Positions 27,802 through 38,733 are shown, numbered from the stretch's first letter. The stretch is 64,000 nt of DNA from an uncultured Paracoccaceae bacterium (GCA_947497065.1 CANMEQ010000003.1:363479-427478), one strand, 5' to 3'. Numbers and translations are program-made. Notes: generated by a model from the letters alone, not told the origin.

Positions 27802-28556
27802 TGGGGGGCGTCGCTGAAATATGGCGGCACCCGATCAAAAGTCATGGTCGTGAGGCGCTGAACACCGTCACCCTCACGACCGGACAAACCATGCCATGGG
27901 ATCGGCATTGGGCTGTCACGCATGAACAAACGAAATTCACGGCACATGAACCGAAATGGGTCATGTGCCGCAACTTTATGATCAGCGTCGCAACGCCCGG
28001 CCTCGCCGGTATTTGGGCGAAGCTCGATGAAGACAGCGGTCAAATCACCCTGTCCCACGCGGATCTCCCTGAGCTTAAATTCGACCCATCAAAGACTGAG
28101 GATGTGGAACGCTTCCTCGCTTGGGTCGGGCCGCTTTGCCCAGCAGATAAGCGTCTGCCCAACGGTATCGTATCAAACGAACCGCGCGGCATGACTGACA
28201 GCGCCTACCCGTCTGTCTCAATCATGACGAAAGCCAGCCACGCCGCCGTCGAGGCCCAATTGGGACAAGCGTTGGAACATCAGCGCTGGCGCGGGAACAT
28301 TTGGCTGGATGGTCCCGAGGCTTGGGAAGAATTCAACTGGACGGGGCAGGATATAAAGATCGGCAATGCAATATTGTCTGTTCAAGAACCAATCCGGCGG
28401 TGTATGGCAACGGCTGCGAATCCAATCACTGGCCTGCGCGACGTCGACACGTTGGGCGCATTGCGCGATGGTTGGGATCATCAACATTTTGGCGTCTATG
28501 CCACCGTGAAATCGGGTGGCACGATCAACGTCGGCGACACCTATGAGGTTCTTTAA
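27801..28556 (+). CDS. MOSC domain protein
   Basis: The 251-residue protein has an N-terminal beta-barrel-like segment (IWRHPIKSHGREALNTVTL, followed by MPWDRHWAV) and a MOSC fold toward the C-terminus, as in molybdenum-cofactor sulfurase C-terminal-like proteins. A single cysteine near the end (PIRRCMATAANP) is the expected cofactor-contact position. It probably handles sulfur or molybdenum-cofactor-dependent reduction, but the substrate cannot be told. It overlaps yidC by one base, and its stop directly precedes the engB ATG. Confidence 0.85.
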   Translation: MGGVAEIWRHPIKSHGREALNTVTLTTGQTMPWDRHWAVTHEQTKFTAHEPKWVMCRNFMISVATPGLAGIWAKLDEDSGQITLSHADLPELKFDPSKTEDVERFLAWVGPLCPADKRLPNGIVSNEPRGMTDSAYPSVSIMTKASHAAVEAQLGQALEHQRWRGNIWLDGPEAWEEFNWTGQDIKIGNAILSVQEPIRRCMATAANPITGLRDVDTLGALRDGWDHQHFGVYATVKSGGTINVGDTYEVL

Positions 28557-29207
28557 ATGCAGCTTCCCTTTCCAATCACCGAAGAGCCTGACGACATCAC
28601 ACGTGAGGTGGGCCGCAAAATGTTTGCGGGTGAAACTGAATTCGTAAAAGGCGTGGTCGCGATGGACGGGTTGCCCGAACCCGACCGCCCCGAGGTGTGT
28701 TTTGCAGGTCGGTCCAACGTCGGGAAATCTAGCCTGATCAATGCGCTCACCGGGCGCAAAGGTTTGGCGCGTGCATCAAACACCCCCGGCCGGACGCAAG
28801 AAATCAACTATTTCACCGTCGGGGAAAGCCACTTTCTGGTCGACCTTCCGGGCTATGGCTATGCAAACGCCCCCCTGCCCGTCGTTGAAAAATGGCAACG
28901 ATTGTTGAAAAACTATCTGCGCGGGCGCGTTACATTGCGTCGTGCGTTCGTGCTGGTGGATGCCCGTCATGGCGTCAAACCTGTGGACGAAGAAATCATG
29001 GCACTGCTCAGCAGCTCTGCGGTGACGTTCCAATGTGTGATGACCAAAACCGACAAGCTGAAAAAGGGCGACTTGGACAAGGTCCTCGCGCAGGTGCGCG
29101 AGAAACTGTCCAAACACCCAGCTGCATATCCTGAACTAATCCTTACCTCGTCCGAAAAAGGTGAAGGTATTGAAACGTTGCGTGCGATCATCGCCGGGAT
29201 AGACTGA
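28557..29207 (+). CDS. engB: Ribosome biogenesis GTP-binding protein EngB (YihA/YsxC)
   Basis: This 216-residue GTPase has G1 (GRSNVGKSS), G2 threonine in TPGRTQ, G3 (DLPGYG), G4 (TKTD) and G5 (TSSEKGEG). It acts in late assembly of the large ribosomal subunit. The ATG begins immediately after the MOSC stop. Position next to yidC and argB is common in Rhodobacteraceae. Confidence 0.96.
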   Translation: MQLPFPITEEPDDITREVGRKMFAGETEFVKGVVAMDGLPEPDRPEVCFAGRSNVGKSSLINALTGRKGLARASNTPGRTQEINYFTVGESHFLVDLPGYGYANAPLPVVEKWQRLLKNYLRGRVTLRRAFVLVDARHGVKPVDEEIMALLSSSAVTFQCVMTKTDKLKKGDLDKVLAQVREKLSKHPAAYPELILTSSEKGEGIETLRAIIAGID

Positions 29208-29221
29208 GCACAAGAAGTAAG

Positions 29222-30088
29222 ATGAGAAAGCAAGACATGAACCGCGATTGGATCGCCACCGCCGCTACGCTCAGCGCAGCACTGCCTTACCTGCAACGTT
29301 ACAACGACGCGATTGTTGTGATCAAATTGGGGGGGCATGCCATGTCCTCGGAAGAGGCGATGGAGGATTTCGCACGCGACATCGTGTTGATGCAGCATGT
29401 GGGCGTGAACCCTGTGATCGTCCACGGTGGTGGCCCGATGATCAACGATATGTTGGGTAAGCTGGATATCAAATCTGAATTTGTGAACGGCAAGCGCGTG
29501 ACAGATCAGGCCACCGTTGAAGTGGTAGAAATGGTGCTGTCTGGCCGTGTGAACAAATGGATCGTGAACGCAATCAACCGCCAAGGCGGGCGCGCGGTTG
29601 GGCTGTCTGGCAAGGATGCGAACCTGATGATCTGCGATCAGGATGCCCCTGAGCTGGGTTTGGTTGGCACACCTTCAGACATGGATACGCGGGTTCTGAC
29701 CACCCTGTTTGACGCCAACACCATCCCTGTCATTGCCCCATTGGGCGCGGGCCGGAATGGCGAAACATTGAACGTGAACGGCGACACGGCAGCAGGCGCG
29801 ATTGCAGCAGCTTTGAACGCAGATCGGTTGCTGCTGTTGACCGATGTGGCCGGTGTTATGGATGCCAACAAAAACGTGTTGACCGATCTCACCGACACGC
29901 AGGTTGCCGAACTGACCAAAAATGGCGTGATCGCTGGTGGCATGATCCCCAAAACGCAAACCTGTCTGGATGCATTGCAAGGCGGTGTGAGAGCGGCTGT
30001 GATCCTTGACGGACGGGCCCCGAATGCCTGTCTGCTGGAATTGTTCACAGATCATGGTGCGGGGTCTATCATCCGGACCGCCCGTTGA
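29222..30088 (+). CDS. argB: Acetylglutamate kinase ArgB
   Basis: The 288-residue amino-acid kinase catalyses phosphorylation of N-acetylglutamate in arginine synthesis. It has VIKLGGHAM, the [10 protein letters not shown] glycine-rich loop, [16 protein letters not shown] and GGMIPK. An ATG five codons downstream is an alternative start. It lies 14 bases after engB. Confidence 0.96.
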   Translation: MRKQDMNRDWIATAATLSAALPYLQRYNDAIVVIKLGGHAMSSEEAMEDFARDIVLMQHVGVNPVIVHGGGPMINDMLGKLDIKSEFVNGKRVTDQATVEVVEMVLSGRVNKWIVNAINRQGGRAVGLSGKDANLMICDQDAPELGLVGTPSDMDTRVLTTLFDANTIPVIAPLGAGRNGETLNVNGDTAAGAIAAALNADRLLLLTDVAGVMDANKNVLTDLTDTQVAELTKNGVIAGGMIPKTQTCLDALQGGVRAAVILDGRAPNACLLELFTDHGAGSIIRTAR

Positions 30089-30705
30089 CGCTTGACCAAA
30101 TAACAGACGCCGCAGCGGCGTTGCATTTGGCCCCCTTGGGCGGCTTTCACGACGATGGCACAACCACAGTCTTGCTCGGGCCGTTAGAACCCGGTTTTTG
30201 GGCCTATGTCTCGGACCGCCCTGAATTTCAAAGCGGCGTCTCCGACCCGCTTGATGCATGGTCCCGTTGGACCATCACCGCGCTTGGGTATGTCACAGGT
30301 TCAACGCCGATCTTTCCGTTCGGGGGGCCGCCCTATCATCCTTTTATCACTTGGGCGTTGCGCAGCGGTGAAGCATGGCAAAGCCCCGTGGACCTGCTGG
30401 TTCATAAAGACGCAGGGCTGCTTGTTTCATACCGTGGGGCGCTGGTGTTTGATCATTTGATTGAACTGCCAGCGCCCGCGCGTAATCCCTGTGTGTCTTG
30501 CGAGGGCCAACCTTGCCGATCGGCCTGCCCCGTCGGCGCGCTTGGCCCCGAAAGTTATGACGTACCGACCTGCAAGGCCCATATCGACACAGACCCAATC
30601 TGTCAGACAGGATGCAGGGTCAGGCTCGCCTGCCCTATCAGCCAATCCTACCCGCGCGACCACGAGCAAACCGCATTCCATATGAAAGCCTTTCACCCGA
30701 CATGA
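30085..30705 (+). CDS. 4Fe-4S ferredoxin-like protein of unknown function
   Basis: The 206-residue protein starts with TTG overlapping the argB stop. The N-terminal 120 residues are not recognised. The C-terminal third has cysteine-rich [18 protein letters not shown] and [12 protein letters not shown], a ferredoxin arrangement similar to that of epoxyqueuosine reductase-like proteins but too short for QueG. It is likely an electron-transfer or iron-sulfur accessory protein. It overlaps the next gene by four bases, so it is part of the argB operon. Confidence 0.75.
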   Translation: MTLDQITDAAAALHLAPLGGFHDDGTTTVLLGPLEPGFWAYVSDRPEFQSGVSDPLDAWSRWTITALGYVTGSTPIFPFGGPPYHPFITWALRSGEAWQSPVDLLVHKDAGLLVSYRGALVFDHLIELPAPARNPCVSCEGQPCRSACPVGALGPESYDVPTCKAHIDTDPICQTGCRVRLACPISQSYPRDHEQTAFHMKAFHPT

Positions 30706-31205
30706 CCAAACGTTTAACCCTGATCCGCCACGCGAAGTCCAGCTGGGACATGCCCTTTGACGACCATGCTCGCAGGCTAAATGACCGTGGGCGCGCGGCG
30801 TCGGGGGCTGTTGGGGGCTGGTTGAAATCGAACGGCTACGTGCCGGACGCAATCTACACCAGCGATGCCGTGCGGACGCGAGAAACAACAGACCTCATCG
30901 TAGACGCGCTCGGCACCACGGCGACGGTCACAGCCCTTCCGCAGATGTACCACGCCGCACCAGCAACCCTGCTCAACGTGCTACAGCGCGCTGAGGGGGA
31001 CACGGTGATGTTGGTCGCCCACAACCCCGGCATTGCGTTCTTCGCCGAGGACATCACTCGAGAAGCACCCAATCACCGCCGGTTCCTAGACTACCCCACA
31101 GGCGCGACACTGGTCTGCGACTTTTCCATAAACAAATGGGCCGACGCGGTGTCCCGGTCGGCCCAAGTGATTGATTTCATCGTCCCGAAAGACCTTGATC
31201 TTTAG
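30702..31205 (+). CDS. SixA-like histidine phosphatase
   Basis: The 167-residue histidine-phosphatase-superfamily protein has the catalytic RHAKSSW motif at residues 8-14 and a second conserved histidine in VAHNPG. SixA removes phosphate from Hpt histidines; related proteins act on small phospho-esters, so the substrate is uncertain. The ATG at 30702 overlaps the upstream stop (ATGA). The TAG stop (31203-31205) overlaps the stop of convergent aapP. Confidence 0.85.
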   Translation: MTKRLTLIRHAKSSWDMPFDDHARRLNDRGRAASGAVGGWLKSNGYVPDAIYTSDAVRTRETTDLIVDALGTTATVTALPQMYHAAPATLLNVLQRAEGDTVMLVAHNPGIAFFAEDITREAPNHRRFLDYPTGATLVCDFSINKWADAVSRSAQVIDFIVPKDLDL

Positions 31206-31993
31206 TGACCCAAGATCTGGCTCAAGAACAATTGCGTACGCTCTGATTTCGGGTTGTTGAAGAACTCTTCCGGTTCGTTCTGCTCTACGATCTGGCCCGC
31301 ATCCATAAAGATAACGCGGTTCGCCACCTGGCGGGCAAAGCCCATCTCGTGGGTCACACAGATCATGGTCATGCCTTCCTCGGCCAGCTCGATCATGGTG
31401 TCGAGCACCTCTTTGATCATTTCTGGGTCGAGCGCGGATGTTGGCTCATCGAACAACATGATGCGTGGCTTCATGCAAAGCGACCGGGCAATCGCCACAC
31501 GCTGTTGCTGACCACCAGACAACTGGCCTGGATACTTCAACGCTTGATCAGGGATTTTCACCTTCTCAAGGTAGTGCATCGCTGTTTCTTCAGCTTCTTT
31601 CTTGGGTGTTTTACGCACCCAGATCGGCGCCAACGTGAGGTTTTCCAAAATCGTCAGATGCGGGAACAGGTTGAAGTGTTGGAAACACATGCCAACCTCA
31701 GACCGAATTTTGTCGATGTTTTTCAGATCAGATGACAGCTCGGTGCCATCGACGATGATCTGCCCTGCTTGGTGCTCTTCCAAACGGTTGATGCAGCGGA
31801 TCAACGTGGATTTGCCGGACCCTGAAGGGCCACAAACCACGATACGTTCGCCACGGTTCACCGTGAGGTTGATGTCACGCAGAACATGGAACGTACCGTA
31901 CCATTTGTTCATGTCGTTGATCTGGATTGCGACCTCGTCAGAGACCGTCATTGCGTCACGATTGATCGTGCGTTCTGTAATTGTGTCAGACAT
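31202..31993 (-). CDS. aapP: General L-amino acid ABC transporter ATPase AapP
   Basis: The 263-residue ABC ATPase of the polar amino acid family has Walker [10 protein letters not shown], the Q-loop in [10 protein letters not shown], signature LSGGQQQR, Walker [15 protein letters not shown] and the H-loop in CVTHEMG. It energises AapJQM uptake of many L-amino acids. It is 11 bases downstream of aapM. Confidence 0.96.
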   Translation of the reverse strand: MSDTITERTINRDAMTVSDEVAIQINDMNKWYGTFHVLRDINLTVNRGERIVVCGPSGSGKSTLIRCINRLEEHQAGQIIVDGTELSSDLKNIDKIRSEVGMCFQHFNLFPHLTILENLTLAPIWVRKTPKKEAEETAMHYLEKVKIPDQALKYPGQLSGGQQQRVAIARSLCMKPRIMLFDEPTSALDPEMIKEVLDTMIELAEEGMTMICVTHEMGFARQVANRVIFMDAGQIVEQNEPEEFFNNPKSERTQLFLSQILGH

Positions 31994-32004
31994 TTCAGGT
32001 CTCC

Positions 32005-34377
32005 TTAACGGTGCTCACGTTGAAGCTTTTTCTCGAGGTGTAGGGAATAACGGCCCATGCTGAAGCAGAAGATAAAGAACAGCAGACCGATGAAGACAAA
32101 CAGCTCCCAGTAGATGCCGTTCCAGTCGGTCGAAGACCGGATTGCTTGGCTGAGGCCGATGGGGTCAAGCAGGCCGATAAAGACAACCAGCGTGGTGTCT
32201 TTGAACAACCCGATGAAGGTGTTCACGATCCCAGGGATCGAGATTTTCATCGCTTGTGGCAACACGATCAGTTGCATGGACTGCCAGTATGACAGGCCCA
32301 AACTGTCCGCGCCTTCGTACTGGCCCGTTGGCAAAGCTGCCAGACCACCCCGAATAACCTCAGCGATGTAGGCCGCCGAGAAGAGCGTGACCATAATAAT
32401 CACACGCAACATCAGGTCGAAGTTTGTGCCTGGCGGCATGAAGTAGTTCAACAACAGCGACGCTGTGAACAACCACACAATCAGCGGCACACCACGGATG
32501 ACCTCAATAAAGGTCACACAGATTTTGTTCACGATGAACAAGTGCGACTGACGGCCAAGCGCCAACAAGATACCCAGCGGCAAGGACAGAACGATGCCCG
32601 CGATCCCGATGATCAACGCCAACATGAACCCACCGATCTGACGGCTTTCAATCGGGGCAAGCCCGATACGGCCAAGTTCGGAATAGGTGTCACGCACGGA
32701 GGCCTGAACAGACTGTGCCTGTTCATCCGCTGTCAGATAGGCGTTCAACGCAGCTTCATCGTCGCTACTCGCGCCTTCTGGCAATTGTGTGACTGCAATC
32801 ATGTTCCGGTATTCGCGCGGCAAAGCATCGCGAAGCTCGGACGCTGACGCGCGAAGTTCCGGAACGGACGTTTCACGCTCTTCCAAGGTATTCAGCGCAT
32901 TCAAGAAACCGCGGTTTTCGGTCTGTTGCGTCGAAATGCGGAAGTCCGCCTGTGCGATCACGGTTTGCTCATCACGCAACGCGGTCAGCTCAGCCATTTT
33001 CGCTTTCAATGCGGCTTGCGGTGCCTCCAAATCAGCCGCGTTGGTCGCAATGACCTTGTCGGTGATTTCGTTCAGCGTCGCGATATCGGCATCAACAGCT
33101 GCGGCAGCCGTTGCAATATCCGCACGCAATGCGACGTACTCATCCACCGAAGTTGCGTCCGTCAGCGCTGCGGCACGATCGGCCAGTGCCGAAATCGGCC
33201 CCGTCAGATCGTCCTTCGATACCATTTCATCGAAATCGCCTTGGATTGAAGGGTCACGGTCCATCGCGCCGCGTACCATCATCGTAGACACTTCAGATGG
33301 ATCAGCGGTGCCATCGGCGATGTCAGACAATGCGCCAGATAACAGCGAATTCACGTCGCCAATATAGTCAGTCAGCGTTTCAGCGGCTGCCGTGGCTTCC
33401 GCCACTTCAGCTTCCGATGCGCCATTGGCTGCCGTTGGAACACCGTCCCAATCGCCCAACAGGTCTTCGATTTTGGCGACCGTTTCTTCAGCCCCTTCAA
33501 GACGCTGAAACGCGTCTTCCTTGGGCTCGATCTGCTCGGCCAAAACGAATTCCTCAACGCGGATCTCGGCCATCTCGACCAACAAGGCGTTTTTGTCTTC
33601 GACGGCGGTTGCGATCTCGGCGCCTTTTTCTTCGGCTTGTGTCGCAAGCGACGCAAGTTCGATCGGCAGATCTTCGGCTTGTTGGTTCAAGGAGGCTTGG
33701 GTCGACGCGAAACGCGCGCTGCCAACCATCTTATGAATACCATCACTGATCGGCCCCATCAAAACGCCCCACCACAGCAATGCTGCGATCAACGCCCCAA
33801 GATTGGCGACGATTGGACCGGCAAATTTGATCAATACCTTGTAGGCAACGACAGCGACAATAAAGCCCAGCGCGACCAAAATAGGTGACCAGAATGACCC
33901 ACCCCAAATCAGCCAAGTGGCCAAAAACGGATAGATGAATGTGAACCAGATCAGTTGACCAGGCACTTTGTCGGCAAACAAAATGGGAGCCAACGCGACA
34001 AAGAACAATACGAACGCCAAGATCGGGCGCCAGTACAGCTCTGGTGGGTAGAACCCAAATGTAATCTGCAACCAACGGTCTTCGATCACGGCCCAACATG
34101 CGCCATCATGGCTGTCTTTGTAGAAGCTGAACAGAACCTCACGGCATTCTGTCAAGGATCCGGCGTTCCATACACCGCCAAATGCCCATGGCAACAACAT
34201 CGCGAGGACGAGGTAGACCACGTACAGCGAGATCAGGGTGAGGATAATGTTCAGCCAGCTGGAAAACAGGTTCTCGCGAACCCATTTCACCGCACCGGCT
34301 TCGCTAACGGGTGGTGCCTGCTCAGGCAACATCGTTTCGCGAACATAGCTTACGGTTTGTGCATGCGTATCGCTCAT
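32005..34377 (-). CDS. aapM: General L-amino acid ABC transporter permease AapM with a large coiled-coil insert
   Basis: At 790 residues this is about twice the usual AapM length (about 380-430). Residues 40-206 hold the normal N-terminal helices, including the ACWAVIEDR loop. Residues 575-790 hold the transporter permease domain, with the coupling EAA-type loop in [23 protein letters not shown]. Between them (about 215-570) is an alanine-, glutamate- and aspartate-rich region predicted to be mostly coiled coil and without membrane helices. The gene is one uninterrupted frame in the normal aapJQMP order, so it is unlikely to be an assembly error. The function of the insert is unknown. Confidence 0.93.
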   Translation of the reverse strand: MSDTHAQTVSYVRETMLPEQAPPVSEAGAVKWVRENLFSSWLNIILTLISLYVVYLVLAMLLPWAFGGVWNAGSLTECREVLFSFYKDSHDGACWAVIEDRWLQITFGFYPPELYWRPILAFVLFFVALAPILFADKVPGQLIWFTFIYPFLATWLIWGGSFWSPILVALGFIVAVVAYKVLIKFAGPIVANLGALIAALLWWGVLMGPISDGIHKMVGSARFASTQASLNQQAEDLPIELASLATQAEEKGAEIATAVEDKNALLVEMAEIRVEEFVLAEQIEPKEDAFQRLEGAEETVAKIEDLLGDWDGVPTAANGASEAEVAEATAAAETLTDYIGDVNSLLSGALSDIADGTADPSEVSTMMVRGAMDRDPSIQGDFDEMVSKDDLTGPISALADRAAALTDATSVDEYVALRADIATAAAAVDADIATLNEITDKVIATNAADLEAPQAALKAKMAELTALRDEQTVIAQADFRISTQQTENRGFLNALNTLEERETSVPELRASASELRDALPREYRNMIAVTQLPEGASSDDEAALNAYLTADEQAQSVQASVRDTYSELGRIGLAPIESRQIGGFMLALIIGIAGIVLSLPLGILLALGRQSHLFIVNKICVTFIEVIRGVPLIVWLFTASLLLNYFMPPGTNFDLMLRVIIMVTLFSAAYIAEVIRGGLAALPTGQYEGADSLGLSYWQSMQLIVLPQAMKISIPGIVNTFIGLFKDTTLVVFIGLLDPIGLSQAIRSSTDWNGIYWELFVFIGLLFFIFCFSMGRYSLHLEKKLQREHR

Positions 34378-34378
34378 A

Positions 34379-35611
34379 TCAACGCTCCTTCAACTGGGTG
34401 CGGTTGTTGTAAACGTTCATCACGCCAGAAATTGCCAAGCTGAGCACAAGGTAGAAGGCCGCCATCAGCAACATCCCTTCAAGCTCACGGCCTGTTTGGT
34501 TGATGGTAATGCCGCCCAAGGTGGAACGCACATCCATGTAGCCCACAGCAATCGCCAACGACGAGTTTTTCGTCAGGTTCAAGAACTGGGAAATCAGCGG
34601 TGGCACGATGACACGCATCGCCTGTGGCAAGATCACGAGGTTCATGGTGCGCGTCGGGCGAAGGCCCAATGCAGACGCAGCCTCGGTCTGACCTTTGGAG
34701 ATCGCCAAAATACCCGCACGTACGATTTCTGCAATGAACGCACCGGTGTAGAGGGACAAGGCCAACCACAGCGCGATCAAAGAGTTCCGCAGGTGGATAC
34801 CATCGGCGAAGTTAAAGCCTTTCAAGGATGGGTACTGCATCGTGGCGCCCATCAAGAACATAACGATGCCCGTCGGAATGATCAGCAGCGCAAGTTGCTG
34901 GTACCATGTTGTCGGACGGTCGCCGGTTTTTTCCTGCACCGCATCGGCACGTTTGCGAACCGTGCGAATAACAAAAAGGCTGGCAACAAAAACGGCAGCG
35001 ATGATCAACCAGTTCATAAACGAAGACGCGGCCCAGCCATTCTCGAGAACGATACCTGGGATATAAACACCACGGTTCGTCACAGCGACGCTTTCGTTCA
35101 AGATCATTGCGGCATCACCGCCTACGCGGAATTCACGCGGCGCTGGCGTGCCTTCGGTCATCAGCGCGAAAATCGCGATGATCCAAAGAAGCAGTGGTAC
35201 GTTGCGGAACCCTTCGACATAGACAGCCATCAAGCTGTTGATGACCCAGTTTTTCGACAATCGCAGAACACCGGCGATCACACCCAGAACGGTTGCAAGG
35301 GCACAGCCCAAAACGGCGATCAGGATTGTATTCAAGATACCGACGATCGCAGCCCGCCCGTGGGTGGATTGCGATGAATATTCGACCAAACGTTGGTTGA
35401 TGTCGTATCCCGCCGGCTGTGACAGGAAGCCGAAATCAAAATCCTTACCCAACGCTGAGAGGTTTTGAATTGTGTTATTGACCAACCAATACAGACCGAA
35501 CAGCAAAAGGATCATCGCAATCGTTTGAATGGTGATCGACCTATAGCGCGTATCGTAAATTAGTTGGCTGAGCCGAAATCCAGCTTTCGGCGGATCGGTG
35601 AGCGTGGTCAT
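34379..35611 (-). CDS. aapQ: General L-amino acid ABC transporter permease AapQ
   Basis: The 410-residue permease has an N-terminal helix (ITIQTIAMILLLFGLYWLVN), further helices and the C-terminal permease domain with GQTEAASALGLRPTRTMNLV as coupling loop. The length is normal. I use the ATG at 35611 (MTTLTDPPKAGF), preceded by AGGGAG, and not the frame's earlier start at 35656. It is the AapM partner and forms the membrane channel. Confidence 0.95.
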   Translation of the reverse strand: MTTLTDPPKAGFRLSQLIYDTRYRSITIQTIAMILLLFGLYWLVNNTIQNLSALGKDFDFGFLSQPAGYDINQRLVEYSSQSTHGRAAIVGILNTILIAVLGCALATVLGVIAGVLRLSKNWVINSLMAVYVEGFRNVPLLLWIIAIFALMTEGTPAPREFRVGGDAAMILNESVAVTNRGVYIPGIVLENGWAASSFMNWLIIAAVFVASLFVIRTVRKRADAVQEKTGDRPTTWYQQLALLIIPTGIVMFLMGATMQYPSLKGFNFADGIHLRNSLIALWLALSLYTGAFIAEIVRAGILAISKGQTEAASALGLRPTRTMNLVILPQAMRVIVPPLISQFLNLTKNSSLAIAVGYMDVRSTLGGITINQTGRELEGMLLMAAFYLVLSLAISGVMNVYNNRTQLKER

Positions 35612-35711
35612 CCGCAAACTCCCTGTCCCGGTGGGGAATACCAAAGATAGTTCCAAGACCGTTTTATCGATCTATCGCTTCTTTATTTGTTTTATTGAAG
35701 AAATGAGGAGA

Positions 35712-35758
35712 AAGGGCGCAGCCCGAAGACCGCGCCCTTAATACTAGGTGAAACCTAG
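35712..35758 (-). terminator. Tandem hairpins between aapJ and aapQ
   Basis: Two stems follow aapJ: CTAGGT/ACCTAG with a GAA loop (35744-35758), overlapping the stop codon, and AAGGGCGC/GCGCCCTT (35712-35739), followed on the minus strand by a pyrimidine-rich stretch (TTTCTCC). They probably terminate part of the transcription or protect the aapJ message, giving more binding protein than permease. Confidence 0.65.
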
Positions 35759-36771
35759 CGGAATGGTGGGGAGTAGATCAGACCACCGTCTGTCCACTGC
35801 GCGTTCAGACCGCGCGCCAGACCGATTGGTGTGTTCTCACCGATGTTCTTTTCGAACAACTCGCCGTAGTTACCGCCAGCCAGAATTGCATTCTTAGCCC
35901 AGTCAGCTTCGAGGCCGAGCATCGCGCCCAGTTCACCCTCGGAACCCAACATACGGTTGATTTCTGGGTTGTTTGTACCAGCGGACAGTTCTTCAACGTT
36001 CGCAGATGTTACACCCAGCTCTTCAGCAGAGATCAGCGCGTTCAATGTCCAACGAACAATGTCGCCCCATTCGTTGTCGCCGTGGCGAACAAGTGGGCCG
36101 AGTGGCTCTTTGGAAACGATTTCTGGCAGCAGAACGTGGTCGCCAGGTGCTTCGAACGTCGCACGTGTCGCAGCCAGGCCGGATGCGTCAGTTGTGTACA
36201 CGTCACATGCGCCAGCAAGGTACTGCTGCTGTGCTTCTGCGTTTGTTTCGATAGGAACAGGCTCGTAAGAGATGTTGTTCACGCGGAAGTAGTCAGCCAA
36301 GTTCAGCTCGGTTGTTGTACCAGTCTGGATACAAATCGTAGCGCCATCGAGGTCTTTAGCGGAAGAAACGCCAAGCTCGCGTGGGACCATGAAGCCCTGA
36401 CCATCGTAGTAGTTTGTGCCGACGAATGTGAACTTGAGGTCGACATCACGGGAGAATGTCCATGTTGTGTTACGTGCCAACAGGTCAACTTCGCCAGATG
36501 CAAGCGCTGTGAAGCGTGTCTGACCAGTTGTTGGAACGAATTCAACAGCCATTGGGTCGCCAAGAACCGCAGCCGCAACAGCGCGGCAGAAGCCAACGTC
36601 AAAACCGTCCCAAACGCCGTTGGCGTCAGGTGCTGCAAAACCGGTCAGACCAGTTGAAACAGCGCAGTTCAGCGTGCCGCGTGCTTTGACATCGTCAAGC
36701 GTGGCAGCGCCAGCGGCACCGGCGGCCAGACCAGCAACGGTCAAAGCACCGAGGAGTACTGATTTATTCAT
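35755..36771 (-). CDS. aapJ: General L-amino acid-binding periplasmic protein AapJ
   Basis: The 338-residue solute-binding protein has a signal peptide (MNKSVLLGALTVAGLAAGAA, cleavage likely after the following GA) and a mature part beginning TLDDVKARGTLNCAVSTGLT, typical of family 3 binding proteins (later GFDVGFCRAVAAAVLGD). It captures L-amino acids for AapQMP. The ATG at 36771 follows GGAAGAGG; the frame remains open upstream but lacks a signal-like start. Confidence 0.96.
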   Translation of the reverse strand: MNKSVLLGALTVAGLAAGAAGAATLDDVKARGTLNCAVSTGLTGFAAPDANGVWDGFDVGFCRAVAAAVLGDPMAVEFVPTTGQTRFTALASGEVDLLARNTTWTFSRDVDLKFTFVGTNYYDGQGFMVPRELGVSSAKDLDGATICIQTGTTTELNLADYFRVNNISYEPVPIETNAEAQQQYLAGACDVYTTDASGLAATRATFEAPGDHVLLPEIVSKEPLGPLVRHGDNEWGDIVRWTLNALISAEELGVTSANVEELSAGTNNPEINRMLGSEGELGAMLGLEADWAKNAILAGGNYGELFEKNIGENTPIGLARGLNAQWTDGGLIYSPPFR

Positions 36772-36973
36772 AAGATACCTCTTCCTGAGTTTCCCCATGT
36801 GAGCCACGGGGATTTTTTTAGTCTGTTCCTTCGAACAGGGGCGATACGACGCAGTTTCCTGCGCGACGGTGTCAGAGTGTGAGGAATCACGCCCCAAGGT
36901 CAAGGGGCCGTTACATAGAATCCTGTGAAAACGTCAGGAAGATCGCGCAGGCATTCCGAATTCAGCGGTCAAA

Positions 36974-37696
36974 TTACCCGCGTGCCTGTTTCTTCGCCAT
37001 TTCATAAAAAGTAGCTGCATGTTCAAAGGCTAACCGCTTCACAACCGCAGCTTGTTCCGCCTCTTCGTCCACACCCCATTGCTCTGCCTGCCAGGTTTCA
37101 TCCAGCCGCGAAATGTCCCACGCGGTACGCGCAGGAAAACCGCCCTGTGCGACCTTGAGGGCCAGAACCAAGGACCCAGACAATGAAATCAGGTCGTGCA
37201 ATGCCGTCAATTCAAAGGCTGTTGCCTCGTACAATGGCTTGGATAAGGCCAGCAGCGCGACCTCATCCTGGGCCACAGGCATCAGGCCCCCGGTGGAGGC
37301 AAGCCGCGCGCCGTAGGTTTCGAACGCCCAGTCCAAGAATGGGTCCCATGCCGCTGCTTGACGCTCGATCAAGGCGGCTGGGGTGGTGGCGCGGTAGCAC
37401 AGTAAATCGCTGCCGCCATAGGCGGCCAACATATCTGCTACCTCGGTGAACTGGATGCTGACCTTATCAATCGCGGCGTTTGCCGAGCGGGTGAAGGGCA
37501 TCACCTCGGGGTCGATTTTCTCGACGACGGCGCGCCATTCCTCGGCGATCGCCTCAGCCATTTGCGCCGTTGGCACAACCAACAGCGCCTTCGCTGGCGT
37601 TTTTACTGAGCGGCCATCCAATTGAACCGTAAACCCATCGCTGGTCGGTTCAACCTGCACATCTGTCCAAAATCGTTTCGCGACCCAAGCGTTCAT
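36974..37696 (-). CDS. ATP12-family F1-ATPase assembly chaperone
   Basis: The 240-residue protein resembles bacterial homologues of mitochondrial Atp12, which binds the F1 alpha subunit during assembly. Typical stretches are QLDGRSVKTPAKALLVVP, FTRSANAAID and DLLCYRA. Its ATG overlaps the stop of the upstream pseudouridine synthase gene. Bacterial function is inferred from the mitochondrial protein. Confidence 0.9.
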   Translation of the reverse strand: MNAWVAKRFWTDVQVEPTSDGFTVQLDGRSVKTPAKALLVVPTAQMAEAIAEEWRAVVEKIDPEVMPFTRSANAAIDKVSIQFTEVADMLAAYGGSDLLCYRATTPAALIERQAAAWDPFLDWAFETYGARLASTGGLMPVAQDEVALLALSKPLYEATAFELTALHDLISLSGSLVLALKVAQGGFPARTAWDISRLDETWQAEQWGVDEEAEQAAVVKRLAFEHAATFYEMAKKQARG

Positions 37697-38733
37697 ATCA
37701 ATCCCTCAAACGGGTTGTCGGGGGCATGGCCCTCTTCCCAACCAAACAAGCTCCATGAGTTTTCCATGTGCGGCGGCAAAGACGCCTTGATCCACAGCTC
37801 TTTGCCCGTCTCAGGGTGCTCAATCCGCAAGGACCGTGCATGTAGGTGCAGCTTGCGGCCAATTTCCTCGCCCATACCAGCGCCCCACCCGTCGCCAAGG
37901 TTCTCTTGCTGGGAGCCGCCGTATTTGCCGTCCCCAATGATCGGGTGACCGATTTCGGCCATGTGGGCGCGCAATTGGTGGGTTCGGCCTGTGACAGGGG
38001 TCAGAGCCAGCCATGCGGTGCGGTCTGCCAGTGACGTCAGGACCGTGTAATCAGTATGGGCCCGTTTCGCGCCTTCGACCTTGTCGACCTCGCGTGGGTG
38101 CACACAGCGCATTTTTTCATTCTCGCCCTTCGATCCATGCCCCGGCTGTTTCACCAGCCCGTATTTCACGGACCCCAATTTGGGAATGGGCACACCCGCG
38201 ACCAAGGCCCAATAGATCTTCTCGGTGTTGCGGTGACGGAAGGCTTCGGTCAGGGATTTGGCGGCCAAACGCGTGCGGGCCAGGATCAACACACCAGAGG
38301 TGTCTTTGTCCAAACGGTGGACCAGCCGGGGCTTTTCCTCATAGCCAAATTTCAAAGCCTCAGCCAAACCATCCACGTGCCGTGTTTGCTTGCTGCCCCC
38401 TTGGGTCGGAAGACCAGCGGGTTTGTTCAACGCGATCACGTGGTCATCTTTGTAGATTACGCAGCCTTGGATCAGCTTTACATCCGCGGGAGAAATATCA
38501 CGCGGGCGATCATCGACAAAATCGGGATCGGGAAGCGGTGGCACGCGCACCTGCTGGCCTTCTTCGATGCGGGTGTTGGATTTCACCCGCCCCCCATCGA
38601 CGCGCAATTCACCCTTGCGGCACATCTTTTCGATCCGCCCCTGTTGCAGGTGCGGGAAACGGCGTTTGAGCCAACGGTCGAGACGTTGATCCGCTTCGCC
38701 TGCGGAAATGGTAATGGTTTGTACACGGCTCAT
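37693..38733 (-). CDS. RluA/RluC-family rRNA pseudouridine synthase
   Basis: The 346-residue enzyme has an N-terminal S4 RNA-binding domain (DQRLDRWLKRRFPHLQQGRI) and a RluA-type catalytic domain with the active-site aspartate in HRLDKDTSG; GRTHQLRAHM is conserved near the end. It is most like RluC, which modifies 23S rRNA, but the exact target is not certain. Four-base overlaps join it to crcB upstream and the ATP12 gene downstream. Confidence 0.93.
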   Translation of the reverse strand: MSRVQTITISAGEADQRLDRWLKRRFPHLQQGRIEKMCRKGELRVDGGRVKSNTRIEEGQQVRVPPLPDPDFVDDRPRDISPADVKLIQGCVIYKDDHVIALNKPAGLPTQGGSKQTRHVDGLAEALKFGYEEKPRLVHRLDKDTSGVLILARTRLAAKSLTEAFRHRNTEKIYWALVAGVPIPKLGSVKYGLVKQPGHGSKGENEKMRCVHPREVDKVEGAKRAHTDYTVLTSLADRTAWLALTPVTGRTHQLRAHMAEIGHPIIGDGKYGGSQQENLGDGWGAGMGEEIGRKLHLHARSLRIEHPETGKELWIKASLPPHMENSWSLFGWEEGHAPDNPFEGLI

